34,860 nt of DNA from Bacteroidota bacterium. GTDB lineage: Bacteria; Bacteroidota; Bacteroidia; Chitinophagales; Chitinophagaceae. The notes beneath the pieces are model-generated. The model was not told the DNA's origin. It searched no databases and was given only the letters and a program-made list of their open reading frames with translations. The DNA lies in NCBI GenBank assembly GCA_023415275.1, contig JAEZLJ010000049.1:1-34860 (forward strand), in the 5' to 3' direction. The position numbers were made by a program, and so were the translations under genes. Each line of letters starts with the position of its first letter. The first letter of the stretch is position 1. Of the stretch, positions 1-8,878 are shown piece by piece.

Positions 1-39
1 GCATTGTACCTGCTGGCCGGTGATCGCAATTCATCTTAA
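1..39 (+). CDS. Possible C-terminal tail of an upstream gene (partial)
   Basis: Frame 1 from the left edge reads ALYLLAGDRNSS and then a TAA stop at 37-39. This could be the last residues of a gene that starts outside the window. Twelve residues are too few to name a family, and an open frame this short can occur by chance. The only support is that coaD follows 20 bases later on the same strand. Confidence 0.25.
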   Translation, partial: ALYLLAGDRNSS

Positions 40-59
40 CTTGCTTATAATTTTAATAC

Positions 60-551
60 ATGCGTATAGCTTTATTCCCGGGCACCTTTGATCCTGTTAC
101 TTTCGGGCATCTGGACATCATAGAACGCTCGGTTCCCTTATTTGATAAACTTTATATTGGTATAGGTATTAATTCCAATAAAAAGCCCATGTTCTCTGCT
201 GAGCAACGGGTGCACTGGCTGGAAGAGATCTTTAAAAACGAGCCTAAGATTGAATCAGTGATCTATGAAGGTCTTACAGTTGATTGTTGCCTGAGGATCA
301 AGGCTAATTATATTATCAGGGGCATACGGTATGTGAACGATTTTGAATATGAAAAGGCTATTGCAGATATGAATCGTAGCCTTGATGAAAATATAGAAAC
401 TGTATTCCTGACCTGTCTACCAAAATATACCTCTGTAGCCTCTACACTTGTAAGAGATGTTTTGCGCTATGGTGGTGATGTATCGCAATTTGTTCCTGAT
501 GTGGTGCTGAAAACCATCCGGCAGTCCGATCCAAAACTTCTTTTCACTTAA
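60..551 (+). CDS. coaD: Phosphopantetheine adenylyltransferase
   Basis: CoaD joins 4'-phosphopantetheine to the AMP part of ATP, giving dephospho-CoA and pyrophosphate, the penultimate step of coenzyme A synthesis in the cytosol. The 163-residue product begins MRIALFPGTFDPVTFGHLDI, which holds the nucleotidyltransferase signature (TFDP...GH). Near the C-terminus it has SVASTLVRDVLRYGGDV, matching the conserved SSTxVR region of the family. Length is normal (about 160 residues). The ATG is preceded by a weak -7-like box (TAATTTTA, 48-55) and four bases, so the transcript may have almost no leader. The stop codon overlaps the stop codon of the convergent NUDIX gene within a shared TTAA. Identification is secure. 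Confidence 0.97.
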   Translation: MRIALFPGTFDPVTFGHLDIIERSVPLFDKLYIGIGINSNKKPMFSAEQRVHWLEEIFKNEPKIESVIYEGLTVDCCLRIKANYIIRGIRYVNDFEYEKAIADMNRSLDENIETVFLTCLPKYTSVASTLVRDVLRYGGDVSQFVPDVVLKTIRQSDPKLLFT

Positions 552-1195
552 GCATGAGTGGAAGGACTCAATTGTTTTATCCCTGCATGCACTACTTCCC
601 TGATAGAGGCATGGGTGTTATCCAGATAGGGACCCAGGGCATTGATGGATACCCATTCACACTTTTCAATATCTTCTTCGGTCTGAGGTTTAAAGTTTTC
701 CTGTTTGGCACATTTAATCAGGTACCAATGTGATTCCTTGATGATATGTTCACCATACTGGTGATAAGTATGATAAGTAACGGACAGGGGTTTATCCATC
801 TCTAATTGGTCCAATCCTGTTTCTTCTTTTACTTCCCGAATCGCACAGGTAGCCAGATCTTCCCCCTCATCCAGCTTTCCTTTAGGGAGGTCCCATTTAC
901 CTCTTCTGAAGATCATCAGCAGTTCCAGGTTCTTTGTATATACAAATCCTCCTGCGGCCTGTATCAGGTGCAGTTTTTTCTTAAAAGCCTTTAAAACGGC
1001 ATCAATATCATGGTGCAGAAATACCCCTCTAAGGATCTGTGGTTGCTCCATTTCATGTATCATGGCCTTTACTGTATGCAGGTTAAATTCGTCAATGAAG
1101 ACGGTCTCCTCATGGTGCAGAAATTCTTCTATATCAGGACTGATCTCATTAACAAGATAAAGCGGTTTATTATTAAAGTAGATAGCCTGGTGCAT
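548..1195 (-). CDS. NUDIX hydrolase
   Basis: A 215-residue cytosolic protein with a complete NUDIX box at residues 106-128: GKLDEGE, seven residues, then REVKEETGL. This fits GX5EX7REUXEEXGU, the Mg2+-binding motif for hydrolysing nucleoside diphosphates linked to another group. The first 80 or so residues lie upstream of the NUDIX fold and resemble no domain I know; many Bacteroidota NUDIX proteins carry a similar N-terminal part. The substrate cannot be told from sequence. The gene is convergent with coaD, and the two stop codons overlap. No clear promoter or Shine-Dalgarno sequence is visible before the ATG. Confidence 0.9.
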   Translation of the reverse strand: MHQAIYFNNKPLYLVNEISPDIEEFLHHEETVFIDEFNLHTVKAMIHEMEQPQILRGVFLHHDIDAVLKAFKKKLHLIQAAGGFVYTKNLELLMIFRRGKWDLPKGKLDEGEDLATCAIREVKEETGLDQLEMDKPLSVTYHTYHQYGEHIIKESHWYLIKCAKQENFKPQTEEDIEKCEWVSINALGPYLDNTHASIREVVHAGIKQLSPSTHA

Positions 1196-1290
1196 AAGCT
1201 AAGTTAAGCAGGAACCTTTTGCTGGTAATTAACTGGTTCAAATAAATTATGAATGTGCAATAAGCAATGAGAGGCTTAGAGCTAGTTTTT

Positions 1291-1298
1291 TATCTTCG
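1291..1298 (+). promoter_or_regulatory. -7 promoter box for pyrE
   Basis: TATCTTCG matches the Bacteroidota -7 consensus TAnnTTTG with one mismatch and ends four bases before the ATG at 1303. If used, it places the transcription start at about the start codon. This rules out the longer reading that would begin at 1267, upstream of the box. No clear TTG -33 element is visible. Confidence 0.55.
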
Positions 1299-1302
1299 CC
1301 GT

Positions 1303-1938
1303 ATGACAGATTCTATTGTAACGGCTGAGAAACTTTTGCAGGCAGACGCGGTGCGATTGAACCCAAAGGTACCTTTTACCTGGGCCAGTGGATGGAAAAG
1401 CCCGATTTATTGCGATAACCGGAAGATTTTATCGCTTCCTTTTACTCGTGATTATATCAAAAGTGAACTATGTAATGTAATATTTGAGAAATTTCCAGAT
1501 GCAGAAGTGATAGCTGGTGTAGCTACGGCAGGTATTGCCTGGGGAGCCATGGTGGCCGATCAGCTCAAACTGCCCTTTATTTATGTACGCCCCAAGCCTA
1601 AAGAACATGGGTTGGGCAACCAGATTGAGGGTCAATATGCCCCTGGTCAAAAGATCATAGTGGTGGAAGACCTGGTCTCTACAGGCAAAAGCAGCCTGCA
1701 GGTAGTTGATGTTTTAAAGCAGAATAACGTGGAGGTACTGGGAATGGTATCCATATTCCATTATCGTTTTCAGCAGGCTGCGGAGGCCTTTGAGCAGGCA
1801 AATGTCCCACTGATATCACTGACAGATTACCCTAACCTGTTGCAGTTAGCACTTAAAAAGGGCATTATACATCCTTCAGAAGAAGAGGTTTTGTTAAAAT
1901 GGAGGTCAGATCCCGCAAACTGGAAAGGAGTTTCCTAA
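1303..1938 (+). CDS. pyrE: Orotate phosphoribosyltransferase
   Basis: PyrE transfers ribose 5-phosphate from PRPP to orotate, making orotidine 5'-monophosphate in de novo pyrimidine synthesis. The type I PRTase PRPP loop is plain at about residues 118-130 (IIVVEDLVSTGKSS), and the N-terminal part has the typical FTWASGWKSPIYCDNR orotate-site segment. From the ATG at 1303 the protein has 211 residues, the usual length. An in-frame ATG at 1267 would add 12 residues but is disfavoured because the -7 box lies between the two. The secreted HMA-domain gene follows 22 bases later and may be read through from here, although the functions are unrelated. Confidence 0.95.
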   Translation: MTDSIVTAEKLLQADAVRLNPKVPFTWASGWKSPIYCDNRKILSLPFTRDYIKSELCNVIFEKFPDAEVIAGVATAGIAWGAMVADQLKLPFIYVRPKPKEHGLGNQIEGQYAPGQKIIVVEDLVSTGKSSLQVVDVLKQNNVEVLGMVSIFHYRFQQAAEAFEQANVPLISLTDYPNLLQLALKKGIIHPSEEEVLLKWRSDPANWKGVS

Positions 1939-1960
1939 ATTGGTATTCAAATAAACTACT

Positions 1961-2323
1961 ATGAAAAAATTGCTGGCCCTTTCTTTTGTTGCCATGTTTG
2001 CCAGTTTGGGATTGTTCGCCCAAACAAAGGCTTCACAGACGGTGAAGTTGAGTACTCCCACAGTGCAATGCGAAATGTGTAAGAAAAAGATAGAAGAATA
2101 TTTAAAAAGGTATGACGGTGTAACGTTTGTGAATGTGAATTACAAAAGGAAAGAAACCACTGTAAAATATCTAACGGACAGGACCAATGAGGAGGTGCTG
2201 AAAGCTGCCATAGCCAATGCAGGTTATGATGCCAATGAAGTAAAGGCCAATCCTGAATCTTATAAAGCATTACCAAAATGCTGCAAAAAGCCAGAAGACG
2301 GTGGAGGGATGCCTAAACACTAA
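1961..2323 (+). CDS. Secreted heavy-metal-associated (HMA) domain protein
   Basis: A 120-residue protein with a signal peptide (about residues 1-20, ending LGLFAQ) followed by an HMA-like fold. The metal-binding CxxC is C37-E-M-C40, and the segment VNVNYKRKETTVKY matches the second and third strands of the ferredoxin-like HMA fold. After the domain the tail carries a vicinal Cys pair (C107, C108) and a C-terminal histidine, which could add metal ligands. The signal peptide suggests a periplasmic metal chaperone or scavenger, with copper the usual ligand in the family; the metal itself is inferred. The gene lies 22 bases after pyrE and ends just before a strong terminator. Confidence 0.82.
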   Translation: MKKLLALSFVAMFASLGLFAQTKASQTVKLSTPTVQCEMCKKKIEEYLKRYDGVTFVNVNYKRKETTVKYLTDRTNEEVLKAAIANAGYDANEVKANPESYKALPKCCKKPEDGGGMPKH

Positions 2324-2344
2324 ACCTGGTCAATAAATTGATTT

Positions 2345-2371
2345 TAAACCCCTTTTTAAGGGGTTTTTTTA
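2345..2371 (+). terminator. Rho-independent terminator after the pyrE/HMA genes
   Basis: AAACCCC (2346-2352) pairs with GGGGTTT (2360-2366) across a seven-base loop, and the T-run continues to 2371. The hairpin overlaps the stop codon of the convergent LEA-type gene at 2356, so the end of that gene is part of the terminator. Confidence 0.85.
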
Positions 2372-2832
2372 TTGAATTGTATTTCATCCAGGCGGTGCAA
2401 TCCCTGGTAATGAATAGGCCTGCTAACGTAAATTCCGGCCTTACCCACTTTTACATTACCATCTGCTTTTAATAAAATATCCCGTTGAGATAAAGATTCC
2501 AGGTTCAATTCCATGGCTTTTCGAAGAGGGATGGTACCAGAAAATGGTATAGTAAAGTCAGATTGCTTTCTTACTTCAATAGCTGTATCCTGCACAAATT
2601 TGCCCATGTAAGTGCTGTCAATAAAAATATCTGCTTCTGCCTCTTTGACGGTTACTCCAAAATCATTAGGGTTATAATAGGTAACATTAAAACCAACAGT
2701 GGCTTCAACCAGGCTTAAATTCCTCAGCCCAAACTCATCAACTTTTCTGAATTCAGGGTCTTTTACCTCCTTACAACCTGAAGCTATCCCAAGCGAGAGG
2801 AGGAGAGATGGTATAATAATCTTCCATTGCAT
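2356..2832 (-). CDS. LEA14-like (LEA type 2) lipoprotein
   Basis: From the ATG at 2832 the protein has 158 residues. It begins MQWKIIIPSLLLSLGIASGC, a lipoprotein signal peptide whose lipobox Cys is residue 20. The mature part resembles the LEA type 2/WHy beta-sandwich domain: VGFNVTYYNPNDFGVTVKEA is the typical N-x-N/P strand-turn region, followed by a segment ending in SGTIPL. Plant LEA14 relatives are linked to desiccation stress, but the bacterial role is unknown. A longer reading from 2874 adds 14 residues but would start upstream of a good promoter at 2846-2874, so 2832 is preferred. It is a single-gene unit convergent with the HMA gene. Confidence 0.8.
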   Translation of the reverse strand: MQWKIIIPSLLLSLGIASGCKEVKDPEFRKVDEFGLRNLSLVEATVGFNVTYYNPNDFGVTVKEAEADIFIDSTYMGKFVQDTAIEVRKQSDFTIPFSGTIPLRKAMELNLESLSQRDILLKADGNVKVGKAGIYVSRPIHYQGLHRLDEIQFNKKTP

Positions 2833-2845
2833 ACTTGTATAATGG

Positions 2846-2874
2846 CAAATATCGTGCTTGTAAGAAATACGCAA
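2846..2874 (-). promoter_or_regulatory. Bacteroidota-type promoter for the LEA-type lipoprotein
   Basis: On the minus strand TTG (2874-2872), an 18-base spacer and GATATTTG (2853-2846) match the TTG-N19-TAnnTTTG consensus with one mismatch. The predicted start of transcription is about 2840, giving a leader of about 8 bases before the ATG at 2832. Confidence 0.65.
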
Positions 2875-3495
2875 ATGTGAATAAAAATCAATGCTAATAG
2901 TTGTAGGATATAGTTGAAAAGTAATGTATTAAGTTAATACCATTATTATTAGTAATATTTAAAATCACATTAAATTAATTATTAGTTCTTTATCTGTTTC
3001 AACTAAATTAAAAATTTACATTTTAATACAAACACTAAAATATTATTTCTGCTTATATACTCTAATATCAACAAAGTTAATTTATACTTATAATAATATT
3101 GATAATCAATCAGTAACAATAATTAATTGAATTAAAATTACATTAATAATGGTGTATAACAGTATATTTTACTATTATCGTTTTCCACATTAAAGGTAAA
3201 CCTTAAAAAATCGTATTCTAGCTGCTTAAATCCAATAGTTGAATCAAATGACCTGCAGCTTTCTGAGGCCATTAAATCGAATAATTAGAGGTGCTATGGT
3301 GATTTATATTTTTACCGTTTGTGTAGAATAAAGTGTTTAATAATCCTTCTTCAGGCTCCAATAAAATGGTCAGACAATTATGACATAATAGCAGTTGAAC
3401 ATAATTGCATGTGGAAGCCTCTCACCTGGCTGTAAAAACTAGCCATCCTTTTTGTAAATTGCAGTAACCACGTTTTTCTCCCTTGATACTAACTG
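2875..3495. other. AT-rich intergenic region upstream of the T9SS substrate gene
   Basis: A stretch of 621 bases with no convincing gene. Bases 2941-3180 have about 16% G+C by hand count, far below the coding DNA around them, with many A and T tracts. Composition becomes ordinary from about 3180. I find no TAnnTTTG box close to the ATG at 3496, so the promoter of the large secreted-protein gene may lie further upstream. No RNA gene is recognisable. Confidence 0.6.
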
Positions 3496-6400
3496 ATGAG
3501 ATCGAAACTATTTACCTCTTCCATTTTTATATTAATATTTTCTCTTATTTCAAAAGGGCAGGATTTTTCTAACAGGGGAAAAGAATTCTGGTTATCCTAT
3601 TCTTATCATGTTGGCATGTTAGGAGGAGAAAGTCCTGACATGACCATTTACCTTAGTTCGGATGTGCTTACCAATTTTAAAGTTGAAGTTTTTGGTGGTC
3701 CCATTATCCAAACTGGTACCATCCGTGCCGGCGAAGTGATCAGTGTAACTATTCCCAATCAATATTTCATCAATGATGAGGGGATGTTTAACAACCGGGC
3801 TATCAGGGTTACCAGCGAAAAACCCTTGGTAGTTTATTCATATATAACCCGGAGTGCTGCCAGCGGTGCTACCCTTTGCCTGCCGGTTAATGTGTTGGGT
3901 AAAGAATATTATTCTGTCAATTTTACCCAGGAATCCAATGAACTCAACTCCAATTCTTTTTTTACCATTATAGCTGTTGAAGACAATACAACAGTTGAAA
4001 TAACGCCTTCAGCTGATACCAAAAATGGGTGGAAGGCCAATACTACCTACTCAGTCAATTTAAATAAAGGGCAGATCTACCAGGTGCTGGGATACACCCC
4101 GGATGTCAGCGGTGTAGACCTTACTGGATCCAGGATCAGGTCTATAGCAAGCGGCACAGGCGGTTGTAAACGTATAGCGGTTTTTTCTGGAAGTGGAAAG
4201 ATCCGGATCCCTGCCTCTAACTGTCCCTTTAATAGTTCTGATAATCTATACCAGCAGTTGTATCCAACAGGAACCTGGGGCAAAAAGTACCTTACAGTTC
4301 CCAGTAAGAATAACCCCAATAATTATTATAGGATCATAAAAGCTGACCCTTCGGCTTCTGTTTATGTAAATGGCACCTTAGTTCCTTCATCCTCTTTTGT
4401 CAATAATACGTACTACGAGTTTTTTAATGACAGGCCAAACGAGATTGTGTCTGATAAGCCGGTTTCGGTAGCTCAATATTTCACTACCCAGGGATGTGAT
4501 GGCAATAGCAGCTTTGCCCCTTATGATCCTGACATGATCATTCTGAACCCGGTTGAACAAAATATTAATGATGTTACCCTGGTCAATTCAAATCTCTTTG
4601 CTGCTTCTACCACTCAATATCCCCATCAGCATCATATACATGTGATAATGAAAAATGGAGGGACCAGCATATCCTCTTTCCAATTAGATGGCGTAAAGGT
4701 TGCTCCATCTTTGTGGACTGTTCATCCTTCAGACCCAACTTATTCTTACCTGTACCTGGCCAATGTGAACCAGGGCTATCATCGCATCTCATCCGATTCC
4801 GGCTTCAATGCCCTCGCCTATGGGTATGCCAATGCTGAAAGTTATGGCTATTCCGCCGGTGCCAATGTTAAGGACCTTTACCAGTTTGTATCTGTCCGTA
4901 ATTTATTTGGCACTGTAAATTTCCCTGGTACCTGCAGGAATTCTCCCTTTTACCTGTCAATGACCTTTCCTTACCAGCCTACACAGATAAAATGGCTTTT
5001 TAATGGATTGATTCCTGACATTACTGTGAATTCACCAACCTATGACTCTTCCTGGATCCTGAATGGCAAGCAATTGTTCCGGTATCAATTGCCAACGGTA
5101 TTTAGCCTGCCTGCCATCGGTACGTATCCTATAAAAGTATTAGCTCAAAATCCAACGCCGGATGGATGCAGCGGTGAACAGGAAATCAATTATGACCTGC
5201 AGGTTTTTGAACGCCCCTCAGCCACATTTAGTCTCAACTCAAATGGGTGTTTATCCGACAGTGTACGTTTTACAGATCTTTCCAATGGAAATGGGCGCCC
5301 GGTGGCCATGTGGCTTTGGGATTTCAATGATGGGGGTGTATCTGATATCCAAAATCCTGCGCATTTATTTACTACTCCCGGCTCATACAATGTTGTACAT
5401 GCTATCATTACTGATATTGGTTGCGTTTCTGATACTGCCAGCAACCGCGTCATCATATCCACACCGCCTGTGGCGAAGTTTGGAATAGAGAGTCCTTTTT
5501 GTATAGGGAAGCCTATAAGGTTCCTGGATTCATCTGTAAGCGGTTCTATGAGTATAGTAAAATGGTATTGGAATTTTGGAGATGGCAGCCCGGTTGTAGT
5601 GGCTACTTCCAATGGACCGCAGTTGCATACCTATTCCAAAGGAGGAACCTATACTGTTTCATTAAAAGTAGAAATGGCCGGTGGATGCCAAAGCACAGAA
5701 TTCATTAAGACTCTTACGGTTTCAGCCTCGCCGGTTGCGGCATTTGAATTTGATAAGGCCTGTCTTCCTTCAGGCACTATTTCATTCTCTAACAATTCTA
5801 GCATTAGTGATGGATCACAGGGAACACTTAAATACCTATGGAATTTCGGAGATGGTGGAAATTCCACGCAAGCATTTCCTGGCCACTCCTTTACATCCGT
5901 TGGTCCATTTGCTGTAGAATTGAAAGTGATTTCCGTTGCGGGATGTCGTGATAGTATTACAAAGGCAGTCAATAACATTTTTGCCCAGCCAAAAGCAGTC
6001 TTTTCCCTGCCTGCAGAGATTTGCCTGGGAGTTGACGTCAACCCAAAAGATGCTTCTTCAGCACAGGCAAGTAGTATAGTCATTTGGAAATGGGACTTCG
6101 GAGATGGAACAGTTTCAGCTGATCCCACTCCCGTGCATTTGTATAGCGTTGCAGGATCCTACAAAGTTAAGCTGGTAGTCACTTCAGCTGCTGGCTGTAT
6201 ATCTGATACTGCCATACATACTATTACTGTAAACGCTGTGCCTACAGCAGCATTTAATGTTGCTTCTCCATTTTGTGCAGGAAAAGGAATAAGTTTTACA
6301 GATGCTTCAAAGGCTAATGCAGGTACTATTACGGAATGGAAATGGGACATGGGAGATGGAACAAGTATTAATAAGACCAGCGGTGAAGCGGTCACGCATA

Positions 6401-7821
6401 CATTTAACCAGGAAAAAAAATATTCAGTAAGCCTCCAGGTGAAAACAGATAAGGGTTGTTCCAGTGCATTATACAGCAGGGATATTATGGTGCATCCATT
6501 ACCGGTAGCACTATTTTCCATGCCTGGCAACTGTCTTACCGATCCTTTTTCTCAATTCAAGGACAGCAGTACTATTGCTGATGGCTCACAAAGTAGTTTT
6601 ACTTATGCCTGGAACTTTGGCGACGCCAATGCCAGTTCATCTAATCCCAATACTTCTACTTTGAAAGATCCACAGCATAAATTCACTAAAGTAGGTTCTT
6701 ATAATGTTTCCCTTTCTGTAACATCGGCTGATGGTTGCACCGCTGACACTACCCAGGCATTTTTTATAAATGGCACGCAGCCTAAAGCAGCTATAACTAT
6801 AGGAAATGGTTCAGAAGCTTGCAGTAATCAATTGATAACAATTACCAATAATTCCAGTGTGGATGTAGGTAAAATTGTTAAACTGGATATTTATTGGGAT
6901 CATATTAATACGCCTTCCGAAATAGAATCAATTTCTTACCCTGAGCCCGGTGCACAATTCACTCATAAATATCCTGAGTTTTTTAGCCCGGTATCAAAAG
7001 AAATGGAGATCAGGGTGGTGGCATGGTCAGGAGAAAATTGTAGTAATGTATACACCCAGGTTATTCAACTTAAGGCTTCACCACAGTTAAATTTCGAACC
7101 CATATCACCGGTTTGTGCCAATATAAAACCATTCAATATTAGTGCTGTCCAGGTTTTGAACGGCCTGCCGGGCACTGGTGTATTTTCTGGCAAAGGAATC
7201 ACTCCGCAAGGGTTATTTGATCCTGGTGCTGCAGGCGTAGGCGAACATATATTGACCTATACTTTTTCGGCTGTTAATGGGTGTGAGAACCATGCTGAAC
7301 AAACCATCAAAATTTCACCTATCCCGGTGATCAATGCAGGTCCCGACAGGGTGCTCCTGGAAGGAGGCAGCGTGGTATTGTTAGGATCTGGTACTGGCAA
7401 TGCTGTTAATTATTCCTGGTGGCCGGTGCAGGGATTAAATAATACTTCTATTGCACAACCAACCACTACCACACTGGTAGATATAGAATATACCCTGGTG
7501 GGAACTTCTGCAGACCTTTGTAGTGATTCCGACAAGGTAAAAGTGACTATATTAAAAATGCCCCTGATCCCCAATACATTTTCTCCAAACGGGGATGGCA
7601 TTCACGATAGGTGGGAGATAAAATACCTGGAAAGTTATCCTGGCGCTACAGTGGAAATATTCAACCGTTACGGTCAACCCGTTTTTAAAACCATAGGATA
7701 CAATAAGCCGTGGGATGGCACATTCAAGGGAAACCCTTTACCGGCAGGCACCTATTATTATATCATTGCTCCTAAAAATGGCAGGCAACCTATGAAAGGT
7801 TTTGTAGATATTATCCGTTAA
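3496..7821 (+). CDS. Secreted IgGFc-binding/PKD/CHU_C protein, T9SS substrate
   Basis: A 1441-residue multidomain surface or extracellular protein. Residues 1-22 are a signal peptide ending ISKGQ. About 25-450 resemble the IgGFc-binding N-terminal domain (GKEFWLSYSYH, later KPLVVYSYITRS and KPVSVAQYFTTQGCDG). At least six PKD repeats follow, with WxWDFGDG-type cores near residues 605, 690, 780, 864, 948 and 1037. From about 1356 there is a gliding-motility CHU_C domain (IPNTFSPNGDGIHDRWEIK ... PWDGTFKGNPLPAGTYYYII), the type B sorting signal of the type IX secretion system. The protein should therefore cross the outer membrane through T9SS. The PorP/SprF-type gene begins four bases after the stop, a pairing typical of CHU_C proteins. 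The ligand is unknown; IgGFc in the name reflects homology only. Confidence 0.92.
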   Translation: MRSKLFTSSIFILIFSLISKGQDFSNRGKEFWLSYSYHVGMLGGESPDMTIYLSSDVLTNFKVEVFGGPIIQTGTIRAGEVISVTIPNQYFINDEGMFNNRAIRVTSEKPLVVYSYITRSAASGATLCLPVNVLGKEYYSVNFTQESNELNSNSFFTIIAVEDNTTVEITPSADTKNGWKANTTYSVNLNKGQIYQVLGYTPDVSGVDLTGSRIRSIASGTGGCKRIAVFSGSGKIRIPASNCPFNSSDNLYQQLYPTGTWGKKYLTVPSKNNPNNYYRIIKADPSASVYVNGTLVPSSSFVNNTYYEFFNDRPNEIVSDKPVSVAQYFTTQGCDGNSSFAPYDPDMIILNPVEQNINDVTLVNSNLFAASTTQYPHQHHIHVIMKNGGTSISSFQLDGVKVAPSLWTVHPSDPTYSYLYLANVNQGYHRISSDSGFNALAYGYANAESYGYSAGANVKDLYQFVSVRNLFGTVNFPGTCRNSPFYLSMTFPYQPTQIKWLFNGLIPDITVNSPTYDSSWILNGKQLFRYQLPTVFSLPAIGTYPIKVLAQNPTPDGCSGEQEINYDLQVFERPSATFSLNSNGCLSDSVRFTDLSNGNGRPVAMWLWDFNDGGVSDIQNPAHLFTTPGSYNVVHAIITDIGCVSDTASNRVIISTPPVAKFGIESPFCIGKPIRFLDSSVSGSMSIVKWYWNFGDGSPVVVATSNGPQLHTYSKGGTYTVSLKVEMAGGCQSTEFIKTLTVSASPVAAFEFDKACLPSGTISFSNNSSISDGSQGTLKYLWNFGDGGNSTQAFPGHSFTSVGPFAVELKVISVAGCRDSITKAVNNIFAQPKAVFSLPAEICLGVDVNPKDASSAQASSIVIWKWDFGDGTVSADPTPVHLYSVAGSYKVKLVVTSAAGCISDTAIHTITVNAVPTAAFNVASPFCAGKGISFTDASKANAGTITEWKWDMGDGTSINKTSGEAVTHTFNQEKKYSVSLQVKTDKGCSSALYSRDIMVHPLPVALFSMPGNCLTDPFSQFKDSSTIADGSQSSFTYAWNFGDANASSSNPNTSTLKDPQHKFTKVGSYNVSLSVTSADGCTADTTQAFFINGTQPKAAITIGNGSEACSNQLITITNNSSVDVGKIVKLDIYWDHINTPSEIESISYPEPGAQFTHKYPEFFSPVSKEMEIRVVAWSGENCSNVYTQVIQLKASPQLNFEPISPVCANIKPFNISAVQVLNGLPGTGVFSGKGITPQGLFDPGAAGVGEHILTYTFSAVNGCENHAEQTIKISPIPVINAGPDRVLLEGGSVVLLGSGTGNAVNYSWWPVQGLNNTSIAQPTTTTLVDIEYTLVGTSADLCSDSDKVKVTILKMPLIPNTFSPNGDGIHDRWEIKYLESYPGATVEIFNRYGQPVFKTIGYNKPWDGTFKGNPLPAGTYYYIIAPKNGRQPMKGFVDIIR

Positions 7822-7825
7822 CAGA

Positions 7826-8842
7826 ATGAGGCGTTCATTATTCATATTATCCTTTCTTGTTGCCTGGTCATTTATTGGATACAGCCAGCAACGGCCTCAT
7901 TATACACAGTATATCCTGAACAATTACATCCTTAATCCCGCACTATCTGGTATAGAGAACTATACCGATGTGAAGATAAGTGGGAGAGACCAGTGGGTAG
8001 GACTGGATGGCGCGCCCCGTACCATGTATTTAACCCTTCATATGCCTATTGGGAAAAAAGATTATAAAACCAGTGCTACATCCTATAGTATTCCCGGTGA
8101 AAATCCCAGGGGCACTAATTACTGGTCTAACTACACAGCTTCTGAACCGCATCATGGAATAGGCTTTTCTATCATGAATGATAAAACAGGATTGTATAAC
8201 CGTTTTTCCGCTAACATTTCCTATGCTTATCACCTTGGATTATCTGCCCGTACCAATATAGCGGCAGGCTTTGCTGCCGGTATTCAAAGCATCAATCGCG
8301 ATGGAAGCAAATCCACTTATGCCAATAATGATCCAGGCGACCCGGCACAGGGTACTACTTCAGATATTTACCGCATCAGGCCCGATCTTTCTGCGGGTAT
8401 CTGGATCTATGCTGCCGATTATTTTGTTGGATTAAGTGCGCAGCAGGTCATTCCTCAAAAGGTATCTTTTACAGATGATACCTTGGGTTTCAAAATAGTC
8501 CCACACTTGTTTGCTACAGGAGGCCTCAGGTTCTTGATCAATGAAGATGTCAATGCCATCCCTTCCGTCATGATGAAATATGTATCTCCCCTGGATCCTC
8601 AATTGGATGTGAACCTGAAACTGCAATACCAGGACCTTTTTTGGGTAGGAGGGAACTACAGGTTCAAAGATGGTTATTCAGCTATGTTGGGATTGAACGC
8701 AGCCAATACTTTCAATATCGGGTATGCCTACGATTTCACTGAAACTGCACTGAACACGGTGAGTAAAGGCACCCACGAGATCATCATTGGCTTTTTAATT
8801 GGTAACCGCTATGGAGATACCTGCCCAAGAAATGTTTGGTAA
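7826..8842 (+). CDS. PorP/SprF-family outer-membrane protein (T9SS partner)
   Basis: A 338-residue protein with a signal peptide (MRRSLFILSFLVAWSFIGYS) and the family opening QQRPHYTQYILNNYILNPAL, which is diagnostic of PorP/SprF. The rest alternates short beta-strand-like segments consistent with an outer-membrane barrel. Family members work with T9SS, and SprF is needed to export the adhesin SprB; each is usually encoded next to a CHU_C substrate. Here the start lies only four bases after the stop of the 1441-residue substrate, so the two are almost certainly co-transcribed and probably act together in secretion or surface attachment. Confidence 0.92.
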   Translation: MRRSLFILSFLVAWSFIGYSQQRPHYTQYILNNYILNPALSGIENYTDVKISGRDQWVGLDGAPRTMYLTLHMPIGKKDYKTSATSYSIPGENPRGTNYWSNYTASEPHHGIGFSIMNDKTGLYNRFSANISYAYHLGLSARTNIAAGFAAGIQSINRDGSKSTYANNDPGDPAQGTTSDIYRIRPDLSAGIWIYAADYFVGLSAQQVIPQKVSFTDDTLGFKIVPHLFATGGLRFLINEDVNAIPSVMMKYVSPLDPQLDVNLKLQYQDLFWVGGNYRFKDGYSAMLGLNAANTFNIGYAYDFTETALNTVSKGTHEIIIGFLIGNRYGDTCPRNVW

Positions 8843-8878
8843 TGGTGGTGAAAGAAAATAGGTAATATCCCAGGGAAA

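Noticed and set aside
1267..1302. Longer N-terminus for pyrE
   Set aside because: The -7 box at 1291-1298 lies inside it, and the extra residues do not fit PyrE proteins.
3248..3331. 27-codon plus-strand frame with a hydrophobic end (MTCSFLRPLNRI...)
   Set aside because: No promoter or Shine-Dalgarno sequence, and the composition is as expected by chance in this AT-rich intergenic stretch.
5649..6530. Long minus-strand open frames inside the PKD region (159 and 123 codons)
   Set aside because: They are shadows of the repetitive PKD coding frame and show no domain of their own.
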